A DNA stretch of 64,000 nucleotides from Saccharopolyspora spinosa NRRL 18395 (GCF_000194155.1 NZ_GL877881.1:212611-276610); one strand, 5' to 3'. Counted from the first letter of the stretch, positions 35,386-45,149 are shown. Numbers and translations are program-made. The notes: generated from the sequence alone by a model not told the origin.

Positions 35386-35904
35386 TTACCTCCTCAGTAT
35401 AAGGCCCCCCACGCGGAAAACAAAGACCGGGTCCCCACCGATGTCACTCCGGGCTGGACAAAGTACGAGAACGCGGTCACGAGCTTCCCGAATCGCCCGT
35501 GACCGCGTTCCGTACCGGTGCTCCCTAGGCACGGACAAAGGGCGCAACGACGTCAGGGAGGAGCCCGGCCAATGCTCTTCACCGGTTCCCTCCAGAGACT
35601 TCGCCGCGTCCACTCGCTTGCGGACGCGGAACCAGCCGATCGCCAGCGCCGCCGCGAGCACCGGCGCCCACAGCAGGGTCAGAGCCGAACCGGCTGCCGC
35701 CGAAGATTTTCGGGCAGTCCTGCTTGCGCACGGAGGCACCGAAACCGCGCACTTCCCAGCACGAACCGCAGTCGACCCGCCCGGACGGGCACGATCGGTG
35801 AGCCCGGCGGCGCGCTGCACGTAGTCGCCGGCGTTCATCCGGTTGCGCCAACCATCGGCTTGCAGCGCAAGCGAATGCTCCCGACGACGCAACCATCCCC
35901 ACAT
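35386..35904 (-). CDS. Possible small membrane protein
   Basis: The minus frame contains one convincing hydrophobic segment (LTLLWAPVLAAALAIGWF) followed by basic residues, which would make a single-pass membrane anchor. The rest is low-complexity and could be out of frame. No ribosome site or family was seen. It may be a fragment. Confidence 0.25.
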   Translation of the reverse strand: MWGWLRRREHSLALQADGWRNRMNAGDYVQRAAGLTDRARPGGSTAVRAGKCAVSVPPCASRTARKSSAAAGSALTLLWAPVLAAALAIGWFRVRKRVDAAKSLEGTGEEHWPGSSLTSLRPLSVPREHRYGTRSRAIREARDRVLVLCPARSDIGGDPVFVFRVGGLILRR

Positions 35905-36359
35905 GAACAGCTACTTGATCGCGCAAGCACGGACAGAAACCTTCAATTCGGGACGCCGCCGTGGTCAGGGACCTGGACAAGGATGACGTCTGGTGACTTG
36001 CCTTCGCCGGAACCCGCCGGAGGTGATCCAGGTGCCAGCGTTGGCCGACGACGGGTGGGGCGGAGCCAGCAGGCTAGAGGGATGGCACGGTGCCCGGTTC
36101 GCGCCCAGGTCCTGCTCAGGCCGGAGGTTCCTTGGTGCATTGCCGCGATCACGCCCGATAGCCATAGCGCGTCTGGCCGGGAACCTAGCGTGCCTGGCTG
36201 CTCCTGTGAGGCGCATCGCAGCAACCTTACGGTGGGTGAACGGACGGGGGCGACGAGGCAAAGTAGCCGAGCCGAATGGTCAATCCCGGTTGTCAGGAAG
36301 GATTTTGGCGCCGGGTTTCAGGCATGGTTGGTCGACGGGCTTGGACAAAGGAGGGAACG

Positions 36360-36554
36360 TTGAAGAAGGTCGATCTGCCTGAGGATGCGGTATCCGTGCT
36401 GCGACAACTGGAGACCGAGATGTCGGAGGCTCGCGAGTATGTCCTGCGATGCCGCGCGGCGGGTAATGAAGAGGCTGCCCATCTCCACGATGTGTGGATC
36501 GATCTGCTCCTGGAGGAATGGGGCCGGTGCCGGCTGTCCAAGCAACCCACCTGA
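36360..36554 (+). CDS. Small protein upstream of LuxR-type regulator, copy 2
   Basis: A 64-residue charged helical protein (VDLPEDAVSVLRQLETEMSE; AAHLHDVWIDLLLEEW). TTG 36360 is chosen because AAGGAGGG lies four bases upstream. The same kind of protein precedes the LuxR gene at 7154. The conserved pairing suggests a joint function, perhaps modulation of the regulator (inference). The family is not recognised. Confidence 0.65.
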   Translation: MKKVDLPEDAVSVLRQLETEMSEAREYVLRCRAAGNEEAAHLHDVWIDLLLEEWGRCRLSKQPT

Positions 36555-36579
36555 TCAGGGCAAACGGGCGTGAAGGCGG

Positions 36580-36649
36580 CGTAGAGAATTTGTGAAGGGA
36601 GCTTTCCCACACTGAGACCACATCGTCACGGAGTGTGTGGGAGATCCCA
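36580..36649 (+). promoter_or_regulatory. Conserved leader before LuxR-type gene, copy 2
   Basis: Nearly the same sequence as 7084-7153, from CGTAGAGAATT through CACACTG-GACCACATCGTCACG to GGGAGATCC. The inverted repeat CACACT...AGTGTG (36608-36639) is better matched here. It probably contains a shared operator or promoter for both regulators. Confidence 0.55.
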
Positions 36650-37267
36650 ATGGACCGAGTTCGAGTGGCTGTTCTGGCCGAAGACCCGATCACCGTAGCC
36701 GGTCTGGCGAGTTGCCTTAAGTCACGGGAGGAGTTGTTCGTGGCGCCGAACCCGGCTGAAGCCGACGTGATCGTATTCGCTGCGGACCGCGTCAACGCCA
36801 AGGTCCTGGCCGAGCTGAGACTGTCAGCACAACAGGTGTCGGCGCCCAGAGTGCTGGTGACCAACGAGTTCAACCCGGCCGATGTACTCAGCGCGGTCGA
36901 ATCCCGCGTCGTGGCCGTGCTGCCTCGAACCTCCGCGACCGGTTCGAGGCTGACCAACAGCGTGGTCGCTGCGGCCAAGGGCGCCGGGACGATGCCCCCG
37001 GACCTGCTTGGTGAGTTGCTCAAGCAGGTCGACCACTTGCAGCGCGAAGTGCTGACGCCCCGGGGTTTGAACGCTTCCGGGTTGACCAACCGGGAAGTTG
37101 ACGTGCTACGGCTGATGGCCGACGGCATGGACACTGCGGAGATCGCGCAGAAGCTGTGCTACTCGGAACGAACCGTCAAGAACGTCATCTACGGGGTGAC
37201 GAGCCGACTCAACCTGCGCAACCGGCCACACGCGGTGGCTTATGCGATGCGAGCTGGAGCGATCTGA
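36650..37267 (+). CDS. LuxR-type response-regulator-like transcription factor, copy 2
   Basis: A 205-residue paralogue of the protein at 7154, with the same length and architecture: receiver-like N terminus (VRVAVLAEDPITVAGLASCL), then LuxR helix-turn-helix (LTNREVDVLRLMADGMDTAE, IAQKLCYSERTVKNVIYGV). Long stretches of the C-terminal half are identical between copies, so they probably recognise the same DNA. It is not next to an intact biosynthetic gene; it may cross-regulate the synthase operon 9 kb away (inference). Confidence 0.85.
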   Translation: MDRVRVAVLAEDPITVAGLASCLKSREELFVAPNPAEADVIVFAADRVNAKVLAELRLSAQQVSAPRVLVTNEFNPADVLSAVESRVVAVLPRTSATGSRLTNSVVAAAKGAGTMPPDLLGELLKQVDHLQREVLTPRGLNASGLTNREVDVLRLMADGMDTAEIAQKLCYSERTVKNVIYGVTSRLNLRNRPHAVAYAMRAGAI

Positions 37268-37760
37268 CAGGCAGGTCGGCGCGTATCCGGCTGCGGGCAG
37301 CGGGAGGGTTCGCGGTGCTCCACCGCAGCAGTCGGCGAAGCTCGTACGCGTCGCAAAGCCGCAGCACGACGAAATGCATCGATGCTCGTCATGGATTCGA
37401 TGCCGAGGGCTTCGTACCGATGCGTGCCTCCATGCACTGTTCTTCCAGCGGGCCGTGATGCGTCCACGAGGTTCAGCGACGGCGGCCGAGTGGGGTGGGC
37501 GGCCGGCCTTCTCGATCGTGATGTCCGTCGGCTTGGCCGCTATGAGGTCACGGACCTGGGGTGTTGGTCCTGGTGACCTCGACAGCGGACTGTGTCGCAG
37601 TTGCGTGCCCGTTGGTGCACGCTCGAAGCTTCTGAGCAACGCCGCATGAACGCGATTGATCGCGTGGGTCAATCAGTGGTTGAGTCGGCTGTTTCGCTGG
37701 CCTCGCCGTGATCAGAAACAGAGATGGCCCATGCCCACGTATCGCGGCAGTTGGCGAATA
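37268..37760. other. Intergenic stretch without recognised gene
   Basis: About 490 bases between the regulator and the mobile-element remnants. Frames here are short and overlapping. The first part weakly resembles sequence downstream of the first LuxR gene, supporting a duplicated block larger than the coding region. Confidence 0.4.
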
Positions 37761-37767
37761 CACCTCG

Positions 37768-37862
37768 ACTTGCGCCGCAAACGCACCCCGCGTTCGGTAT
37801 GCCTCCCGCAAGTACTGGGAAGCCATCTCCCGCGTCCCCAAGCGCGTCTACGCCACCCCGTC
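37768..37862 (+). mobile_element. IS256-type transposase fragment
   Basis: A plus frame reads VRYASRKYWEAISRVPKRVY and then ATP, equivalent to FRYASRKDWSAIAKDLKPVY of the remnant at 2560. Only about 30 residues remain, ending where the group II intron remnant begins. Confidence 0.5.
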
Positions 37863-37889
37863 TATGTCCGGGGCCGTCGAGCCGTGCCG

Positions 37890-38225
37890 GACCGTTTCTG
37901 CGGGCCGCTCACCGAACCCGGCGTCCGCCGCTGAACGCTTGGGGAGCTTGTTGCCCCGGTATCGATAACGGGTGACCGCCACCAATGCCGGGTTGAACAC
38001 CTCGACCCCGTCCGCCGAGATCGGCCAGCCACCTCCCGGTGGGGGTGGTGAACTTGCGGCGGAACGTCTTCCACCTCCAGCGGTGCCGTCCGCGCAACCA
38101 GCGGATGATGCGCCAGTCCACGAAATGGCGCTTCCGGTTGAGGTATTTGCAGAGGGCGTGCCGGAAGTAGGGCGTCCAGCCCCGCAGGATCTGGTTGATC
38201 GTGCTCGATCACGGCTCCCATATCG
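37890..38225 (-). pseudogene. Group II intron reverse transcriptase/maturase C-terminal remnant
   Basis: The minus strand encodes INQILRGWTPYFRHALCKYL, then HFVDWRIIRWLRGRHRWRWK, and after a frameshift DGVEVFNPALVAVTRYRYRG. These are the domain X and C-terminal signatures of bacterial group II intron maturases. The RT catalytic part is gone. It abuts an IS256 fragment on the other strand. Confidence 0.8.
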
Positions 38226-38469
38226 ACGGCCGCTGGCCGACCGAAGCACTCCGCTGCAGGGCACGATGCCCGTGGTCCCCTCGCTTCCTACCGTGCATGG
38301 GCGAAATCCCGTGACGCCGGTGCATCACAGGATTTCGCGGATCCGTTTCAGCTAAGACTTTTCGTTAGATCGCCGGAGTCAACGCCCATGCGTGGGCCGA
38401 GGATCCGTACGTGATGACGGTTCCGCCCCGGCTAGGACGGACTTTGCCGCTCGTGAATTTGAACGTCGA

Positions 38470-38600
38470 CGCAGGAACAAATGCGCGAGCAGCACGGCGG
38501 TTATCCACCGGTACCGAGAGGCCCAGACGCGGGCGTGGTACTGGCCCAGCCCGGTTTGCCCCTTGGCAGCCAGAGCGACGTTTAACAGTCGGTATGATCA
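38470..38600 (-). mobile_element. IS701-like transposase C-terminal remnant, copy 1
   Basis: The minus strand reads GLGQYHARVWASRYRWITAV then LLAHLFL, like the C-terminal end of IS701-type transposases (W...H/W..T..MLAHAFL). The copy at 56890-57180 is similar across this part and beyond it to about 38690, including GGCTGGCCGATGTC and GGCGGCCGGCCAACC, which may be the element end. Confidence 0.55.
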
Positions 38601-38896
38601 CAGGCTGGCCGATGTCTCGGCGGCCGGCCAACCGGTAGTGCTGACGGTTATCAGGTGCACAGGTTCTTCTGCGCGGATACATACTGTCTAGTTAGGACAT
38701 TCGCTGCGAACTTCGACGGCATGACTGTCAAGCATGCTCGCAGGACTTGGTTGTGCCGCATGGCACTGTGGGCGCATCTAGTGCCGCGGCTACGCACCTT
38801 GATCGGTCTATCATGTGCCAGCTGCTTAGGCGACCCCACCGCCGTCACCGGTAGACCTGTTCAGGCAGGTCACGACCAGTGCAGACACTGTCCACA

Positions 38897-39930
38897 CACT
38901 GACCCTTTCCGGGTAAGCATCTGTGGCTCTGGGTAGTCGTCGTGGCTGCGGCTGGTGCGTGTGGCGGTGACACGCCGAAGTTGTTGTGATGCAAAGTTAA
39001 AGCGCGGAACCCCGGGTATGAATTTGGTCCTACCACAGATCAACTTCATAGGAGTTCCGCGCCTGATGAGTGTGACATACACCGCGACGTTGCCGGTACG
39101 CGACCTGACCGTGCTGTACCTGTCGAGCTTGCTGCACACCCAACGCCTGCGGTGCGGCACCCGCAAGCACCGGAGATCGCTGAGCACATACAAGCAGGCG
39201 ATCCTGGTGCTGCGCTGGTTTCTCGACGGCACTCGCGTGAAACAGCTGGCCGTCGATCACACGATCAGCTCCTCCACCGCATACACCTATCTCCATGAGG
39301 GATTCGCAGTGCTCGCCGCCCAGGCTCCAGCACTGGAATCAGCACTGCTGGCAGCGAAAATCGCAGGCCACGGCCACATCTCCATCGATGGCACCCTGAT
39401 CGAAACCGATCGGGTCCGTACACCCGGCCCCACTCGTGGCGTGGACCTGTGGTGGTCGGGAAAACACTCCAACCACGGAGGCAACATCCAGGTCATCACC
39501 GCCCCCGACGGCTGGCCGCTATGGACCTCCCAGGTGCGCCCGGGCCGCGAGCACGACACCACCGCGCTCCGCGCCCACCCCGAAATCATGCCCGCCCTCA
39601 CCGCCTGGACCAGCGATGACCTGCCCGTCCTGGGCGATTTAGGCTACGAAGGCGAATCCGGCACCATCACCGTCGCCTTCAAGAAACCGAAAGGCGGCGA
39701 ACTCACCGACGACCAGAAAGCCCACAACAAGACCCACAACGGCAAACGAGCCATCGGGGAACGCGGAAACTCCGTGCTCAAAACGACCTTCAAAGCACTC
39801 CGCAACATAAGCCTGTGCCCCCGGAAAATCGGCACCATCGTCAAAGCCGCCCTCGTCATCCTTCACACCGAACACGACCGCACAACATGATCACCCACAG
39901 CGACCAACCGTTACCCGGAAAGGCTCACTG
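38897..39930 (+). mobile_element. Complete IS5-family insertion sequence
   Basis: Terminal inverted repeats at 38897-38916 (CACTGACCCTTTCCGGGTAA) and 39911-39930 (complement CAGTGAGCCTTTCCGGGTAA) match at 18 of 20 positions and enclose one intact transposase gene. The element is about 1034 bp. No target duplication was identified with confidence. Confidence 0.85.
39066..39890 (+). CDS. IS5-family DDE transposase
   Basis: A 274-residue protein from ATG 39066 (MSVTYTATLPVRDLTVLYLS). An N-terminal helix-turn-helix region is followed by a DDE domain: ISIDGTLIETDRV (first Asp), PVLGDLGYEGESGTITVAFK (second Asp region) and GERGNSVLKTTFKALRN (Glu region). An upstream in-frame extension to 38955 overlaps the element end and is unlikely to be translated. 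The gene is intact, so the element may be active. Confidence 0.88.
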   Translation: MSVTYTATLPVRDLTVLYLSSLLHTQRLRCGTRKHRRSLSTYKQAILVLRWFLDGTRVKQLAVDHTISSSTAYTYLHEGFAVLAAQAPALESALLAAKIAGHGHISIDGTLIETDRVRTPGPTRGVDLWWSGKHSNHGGNIQVITAPDGWPLWTSQVRPGREHDTTALRAHPEIMPALTAWTSDDLPVLGDLGYEGESGTITVAFKKPKGGELTDDQKAHNKTHNGKRAIGERGNSVLKTTFKALRNISLCPRKIGTIVKAALVILHTEHDRTT

Positions 39931-40911
39931 GTCATACGGAGAGCGTGTGGTTACGGGAAATACCCACAAGATCAACACCGGTCAGTGGTCGGCATCGACG
40001 ACCCCGACGACGAGGCGTCGTATTTGCCTGATCTTGAGGCTGCTGGCTACGAGCTCAGAGTCAGGGAATCACAGGACCGCTGCCTGCACGGTCGGCGGGG
40101 TGGACATCCACCGGGATACCCATCACGCGACACCTTCGACCACCTCGGTAGCCGGATCAGCAAGGAAGTGCGCACGGCGTAAGCAACCTGACCGGCAACC
40201 AAACCCGCCCCGAACGCCGCGCCCAATCCAAGGGAAATCGAGAACCAATCGCCTTGGGTTTCGCGACACCGTCCACCGCAAGGACGACCAGAACGCCTAC
40301 TCCGGAACTGGCGCACAGGCCATGTCCACTTTGCGCAATCCCGCACTCGGCCTGCCAGAGCTGGCCGACATCACCCAGTTCACCCGAATTCCGTAACGGG
40401 TCGCCGCCAATCGCAGTAAAATCGTGCCACCTTAGCGGTGGTTACCAGTCCAAACCGGCTTTGACGATCCCGTGCGACTGAACTGTCCGAATGGCCAAGC
40501 ATTAGTGGCCATTAGGGCACAGTCCCAACCAAACCGTATCGTCTCTGACGAAACGAGCGTCAGAATTCGCCTCGTAATCGCGACCAACGACATTTGGCCC
40601 GGTTGGCGGCAGAATCAATGCCCCAAGCGCACACCTGGGGTAGACCGATTTCCGCACACCGAAAACGGAGAACATTCCTGGAGGTGGAGACAGGGAGCGC
40701 CTGGACCAATCCTCTGACTTCCCTGCAGGGTTTCCTTGCGATCCCGTTTATTGCACGTAAGACGGCGACCAATGACGCTCATTTCCGCTAAGGATACTTG
40801 CACGGAGCGGCATCTGTCATGTCGTCGGCGGATAATCCTTGGCGTCGGTTCTCGTGTGGGGGTACGCCGGTGCCGAGTGCATTAATGGGTCTTCCTTAGG
40901 AGGCTTTCTCG
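39931..40911. other. Intergenic stretch upstream of the acetolactate-synthase block
   Basis: About 980 bases with no convincing gene; frames are short and mostly overlapping. The promoter of the following plus-strand block should lie toward the right end. A strong ribosome site, TAGGAGGC, lies just before 40912. Confidence 0.45.
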
Positions 40912-42981
40912 ATGACCATCCCGTCGCCAAGGCATACCGAACAGATATCCGGCGCTCAAGCACTGGTCCAAAGCCTGGAACTAGTCGGGGCGGAGGTGAT
41001 CTTTGGTTTGCCGGGGGGTGCGATCCTGCCAGCATATGATGCACTGATCGATTCGAAGCGGCTGCGGCACGTATTGGTACGGCACGAGCAATGCGCCGGA
41101 CACGCGGCAAGGGGATACGCCCAGGCGACCGGGAATGTTGGGGTTTGTCTGGTTACTAGCGGACCCGGCGCGACCAATCTCGTCACCCCGCTGGCCGACG
41201 CGCACCGAGACTCGATCCCGCTTGTGGCGATCACCGGTCAGGTCCCCAGCACTGCGATCGGAACAGACGCTTTCCAGGAGATTGACGTCCTAGGGATCAC
41301 TCTTCCCATTACCAAACACGGATTCGCGGTCACCAACGCCGAACAAATACCCGCCGCGATCGCCGACGCTTTTCGAATTGCCAGGACTGGCAGACCTGGG
41401 CCGGTGGTTGTCGACGTGTGCAAGGATGCCTTGCTCGCCGACACTCCCTTCACCAAACCACGAGCGCCTACGCCTCAGGCGCCGACCATGTGTGACGAGG
41501 GGTTGCTGCGTAGCGCCCTAAAGCTGTTGAGTTCGGCAGCGCGGCCGGTGCTATACGTCGGCGGCGGTGCCATTCTCGGGGAAGCTGCCCCGGAGTTGTT
41601 GCGCTTCGCAGAGCATGCCGGGGTACCTGTGGTGACCACGCTTATGGGGCTCGGCGTTTTCCCGGACAGCCATCCATTGCACATGGGCATGCCGGGTATG
41701 CACGGATCAGTGGCGGCCGTCGGCGCTCTGCAGCAGGCTGACTTGCTCATCGCGGTCGGGGTTCGCTTCGACGACCGAGTGACCGGACAACTGTCCACGT
41801 TCGCTCCCGGAGCGAAGGTCGTCCACATCGACATCGACGCCACCGAGGTTTCCCGGATCCGGCACGCCGACGTGCCCCTAGTCGGCGATTGCAAACAGGT
41901 CCTCGGCGAACTCCACAGGCTAAGCGCCGCAGCAGCCGTTCGCCACGACTTCACGGCCTGGACGAGGATCTTGCAGGGATATCAGAAGACCTATCGCCCA
42001 GCCTACGAACAGCCCGCGGACGGGCTGTCTGCCCCAGGCGTGCTACGCAGGCTGAGCGAACTGGCCGCGCCGGACGCGGTCTACGTGACCGGGGTTGGCC
42101 AGCACCAGATGTGGACTGCCCAGTGCATCGGCTTCGAGCGTCCGCGCTCGCTGATCACCTCCGGCGGGCTTGGCACGATGGGAGTGGCGGTGCCGGCCGC
42201 AATGGGTGCGAAATTGGCGTTGCCGGAACGCGAGGTCTGGGCGATCGACGGCGACGGCTGCTTCCAGATGACGCATCAGGAGCTAGCCACGTGCGTAGCC
42301 GAACGAATCCCAATCAAGATAGCTGTGATCAACAACGGTAGTTATGGCATGGTCCGGCAATGGCAGAACCTTTTCTACGACGAGCGGTACTCGCACTCTG
42401 AGTTGAACGCCGTTGGGGCAGCGCCGGATTTCGTGCGGCTCGCCGAAGCATACGGCTGCGTCGGCCTGCGATGCACGACGGTCGATGAAATCGACGAGGT
42501 GGTTCGGGGCGCTCAGGAAATCACCGACATTCCCGCCGTCATCGATTTCCAGGTGCCCGCCAACGAGTTGGTGTGGCCGATGGTCGGGCCAGGTGCCAGC
42601 AACGATGACATTGCCATCGCCCGGGGTATGTCACCACGCTGGGATGCGAGCATCGTCCGCGAGGAAGTCATCACGAGAAACTCGAGTCACGAGTTGGTCG
42701 GAGCCTCGCCCCGTGCAGTTTTCGTGGTTGCACGGGACACGCCTTACGTGGTACCGCGCATTACGGCCACAGTGCGCCGCTGCGGCCTCACCATAGACCG
42801 GATGTCGCTGGAAAGCCACGGCGGACGGCAATATTTGGATCTGTTCTTGGAACCCTCCGGGGATCGTGGCGGAACCTTGGTGGACAGCCTCCGGGACCTG
42901 GCAGATGTTCTCGAATGCAATGCTAAAGCACGGGAGGAAAGTCATGAGTACGAGCGGCTCGGCCACAACGCAATCGGGTAG
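40912..42981 (+). CDS. Acetolactate-synthase-like ThDP enzyme fused to an ACT regulatory domain
   Basis: A 689-residue protein. Residues 1-560 match the catalytic subunit of acetohydroxyacid synthase: GAEVIFGLPGGAILPAYDAL, catalytic Glu in RHEQCAGHAARGYA, and the ThDP motif DGDGCFQMTHQEL...INNGSYGM. Residues about 590-689 resemble the small-subunit ACT domain (VFVVARDTPYVVPRITATVR; DRMSLESHGGRQYLDLFLEP). The two subunits are normally separate (IlvB, IlvN). The genes that follow are not branched-chain amino acid genes, so I infer a specialised acyloin/acetolactate-forming enzyme rather than housekeeping IlvB. AGGAGG lies just before ATG 40912. The next gene overlaps its end by 38 bases. Confidence 0.88.
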   Translation: MTIPSPRHTEQISGAQALVQSLELVGAEVIFGLPGGAILPAYDALIDSKRLRHVLVRHEQCAGHAARGYAQATGNVGVCLVTSGPGATNLVTPLADAHRDSIPLVAITGQVPSTAIGTDAFQEIDVLGITLPITKHGFAVTNAEQIPAAIADAFRIARTGRPGPVVVDVCKDALLADTPFTKPRAPTPQAPTMCDEGLLRSALKLLSSAARPVLYVGGGAILGEAAPELLRFAEHAGVPVVTTLMGLGVFPDSHPLHMGMPGMHGSVAAVGALQQADLLIAVGVRFDDRVTGQLSTFAPGAKVVHIDIDATEVSRIRHADVPLVGDCKQVLGELHRLSAAAAVRHDFTAWTRILQGYQKTYRPAYEQPADGLSAPGVLRRLSELAAPDAVYVTGVGQHQMWTAQCIGFERPRSLITSGGLGTMGVAVPAAMGAKLALPEREVWAIDGDGCFQMTHQELATCVAERIPIKIAVINNGSYGMVRQWQNLFYDERYSHSELNAVGAAPDFVRLAEAYGCVGLRCTTVDEIDEVVRGAQEITDIPAVIDFQVPANELVWPMVGPGASNDDIAIARGMSPRWDASIVREEVITRNSSHELVGASPRAVFVVARDTPYVVPRITATVRRCGLTIDRMSLESHGGRQYLDLFLEPSGDRGGTLVDSLRDLADVLECNAKAREESHEYERLGHNAIG

Positions 42982-44077
42982 CCAAGAAACTACGAGCTTG
43001 CCACGTCAGCGGCGCGCAACCATGAAAGCGCTCACGCTCGTGGCGCACAACGAGGTCGCGTTGGCAGAACGGCCGGTACCGCGCCCAGGCCCGCGCGAGG
43101 TGGTAGTGCGAACCACCGCGTCGATGATGTGCGCGAGCGATGTACACAATCTAAGCGGCGCAATGGCCGTGCCGGTGGGCCGGATCCTCGGACACGAGAG
43201 TGTCGGGATCGTGAGCCGCGTTGGCGACGCGGTGACACGAGTACGCGAAGGCGAACGGGTGGCGGTTACCTCAGTCACGCCGTGTGGGTGCTGCGATTTC
43301 TGCCAGAGCGGGGCACCACAGCAGTGCGGTGGTGGGGTTGGTGGCTACAAGTTCACCACGCAACAGGACGGAAGCCTGGCTGAATATTTCGTCGTGCCGG
43401 ACGCCGATTTCAACGTCGCCAGGATCCCCGGCGAGCTGACCGACGAGCAGGCGTTGTACGCGACCGACTCAATGAGCACGGGGCTCGCTGCGGCCGAACA
43501 GGCTGACATTCCTCTTGGCGGGACAGTTGCGGTGTTCGCTCAGGGCTCGGTCGGTCTCTCCGTCACGGCAGGAGCCCGCTTACTCGGCGCTGGCACAGTC
43601 ATAACCACTGCGACTCGCCCACTCAACGCCCGGCTGTCCGCGCAGTTCGGCAGTGATCTGGTCATCAACCCACGCCACGAGGATGCGATCAACAAGATCC
43701 GGGACGTCGTTGGCCAGCACGGGGTCGATTGCGCCATCGAGGCACTCGGCACCCACGAGACCTTCGAACAGGCCGTTCGCGCAACGAAAGCCGGCGGCAC
43801 CGTGGTCAACGCCGGCTACCACGGCTGGCAGGCCACCGGGCCGCTGCCGATTCCGCTGGTGTCCTTCGGCTTCGGCATGGGTGGCAAGACAATCCGGGCG
43901 ATGCTCTGCCCCGGCGGTTCCGAGCGCCTTCAGCGGTTGTTCCGGCTCATGGTCAACAAGCGCATCGATCCCACACCGATGACTACGCACCGCTTCGGCT
44001 TCGCGGACGCGGCGAAAGCCTTCGACCTTCTCGCTTCACGCGCTGACGGAATTATCAAGCCGCTCATCACGTACTGA
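42944..44077 (+). CDS. Zinc-dependent alcohol dehydrogenase (butanediol/threonine dehydrogenase-like)
   Basis: A 377-residue medium-chain dehydrogenase. It shows the catalytic zinc region MCASDVHN and LGHESVGIVSRVG, the structural zinc loop CGCCDFCQSGAPQQC, and a Rossmann region around TVAVFAQGSVGLSVTAGARL. ATG 42944 is chosen because GGGAGGAAAGTC precedes it, although the family core begins at MKALTLVAHN (43022). It overlaps the acetolactate-synthase gene, so the two are translationally coupled. A likely role is reduction or oxidation of a hydroxyketone made by that enzyme (inference). Confidence 0.85.
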   Translation: MSTSGSATTQSGSQETTSLPRQRRATMKALTLVAHNEVALAERPVPRPGPREVVVRTTASMMCASDVHNLSGAMAVPVGRILGHESVGIVSRVGDAVTRVREGERVAVTSVTPCGCCDFCQSGAPQQCGGGVGGYKFTTQQDGSLAEYFVVPDADFNVARIPGELTDEQALYATDSMSTGLAAAEQADIPLGGTVAVFAQGSVGLSVTAGARLLGAGTVITTATRPLNARLSAQFGSDLVINPRHEDAINKIRDVVGQHGVDCAIEALGTHETFEQAVRATKAGGTVVNAGYHGWQATGPLPIPLVSFGFGMGGKTIRAMLCPGGSERLQRLFRLMVNKRIDPTPMTTHRFGFADAAKAFDLLASRADGIIKPLITY

Positions 44078-44085
44078 GGGACGAC

Positions 44086-45090
44086 ATGACACAGACTGCA
44101 GGCATTCTCGGCGCTGGCTATTCGGTCCCGAACGGGGTCCGACGCAACGACGACCCGGCATATGCTTCGCTGAATCAGAACCGCAATGCGCAGGGCGTGA
44201 TCGAGGCGGCCGTCTTCCGCGGCCTCGATCGCCGCCGAGTGCTCGCCAAGGGCGAACGCATCGAAGACCATGTCGTCAAGGCCGCTGATGTCGCGCTGGG
44301 CAAAGCAGGGCTCGAGCCCGTCGACATCGACCGGTTGTACGGCTACATCACCGTGCCGGAATACCTCACTCCCAACAGCCTGTACCACGTGCACCACCTG
44401 CTTGGGCTTCCCCCTGAAGTCATGGTCGTGCCGATCAACAGCGAGTACAGCAACTTCCTGCTCGGCGTCGTGCACGCAGCCGAGGCAGTCGAAGCCGGCC
44501 GGACCCGCAACTCGCTGGTCGCCTGCGGCGCCAACTGGACCGGGCACATGGACTACACCAAAGGCCACGCGGTCAGCATCGGCGACGCGGCCGGTGCGGC
44601 GGTGGTCGGTCCGTCCGATCGATTCGTGGTCGTTGACCACTTGACGCGGACCGCAAGCAGCCAATACCACGGCCTGACCATGACCATGAGAACGTTGCAC
44701 CTCAACGGACTCACGCTGCTCCCCACCGATCCGGTCACCGGACTGCCGACCCCGACCTACGACATGACGCAGACCGGGATCGAGGACCTCGGCGGGCTGA
44801 TCAAGGACGCCGTCCCGGTAGTGGCACTGGACCTGCTCAAACGCAATGACGTGGACCCGAACCAGGTAACCCTGCTGACCCACCAGGGTTCCCGGATCCT
44901 GATGGACCACTGGAACGAGCGCATCAAACCCCGGGAATACCTGGACACCCTCGCCGAGCACGGCAACATGACCCTGGCCACCTACCCGGTCAATCTTGCG
45001 TACTACCTCGACGAGATCACCACCGAGTACACGCTGATCGTGGCAGTCGCATGCGGCCTACACGTGACCGCATTGCTGCTGCGCAACTGA
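44086..45090 (+). CDS. KAS III (FabH)-like protein lacking the active-site Cys
   Basis: A 334-residue thiolase-fold protein of the 3-oxoacyl-ACP synthase III family (ILGAGYSVPNGVRRNDDPAY; SIGDAAGAAVVGP). His266 (LTHQGS) and Asn294 (HGNMTLATYPVNL) occupy the expected places. The nucleophile position reads INSEYSNFLLGV, so Tyr121 stands where Cys is expected, with Ser119 and Ser122 near it. KAS III relatives without Cys are known among ester-forming or Ser-using enzymes (CerJ-like, DpsC-like), so acyl transfer rather than decarboxylative condensation is possible (inference). It starts 9 bases after the dehydrogenase stop and is followed by strong hairpins. Confidence 0.82.
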   Translation: MTQTAGILGAGYSVPNGVRRNDDPAYASLNQNRNAQGVIEAAVFRGLDRRRVLAKGERIEDHVVKAADVALGKAGLEPVDIDRLYGYITVPEYLTPNSLYHVHHLLGLPPEVMVVPINSEYSNFLLGVVHAAEAVEAGRTRNSLVACGANWTGHMDYTKGHAVSIGDAAGAAVVGPSDRFVVVDHLTRTASSQYHGLTMTMRTLHLNGLTLLPTDPVTGLPTPTYDMTQTGIEDLGGLIKDAVPVVALDLLKRNDVDPNQVTLLTHQGSRILMDHWNERIKPREYLDTLAEHGNMTLATYPVNLAYYLDEITTEYTLIVAVACGLHVTALLLRN

Positions 45091-45149
45091 GCTGCTGCCA
45101 CGTCCGGCAACATCGACCAGATATTTTGGTTCGAATCTGTGATTCGATG

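Noticed and set aside
43930..44961. 343-codon minus-strand frame
   Set aside because: Antisense of the KAS III-like gene, which has clear family motifs.
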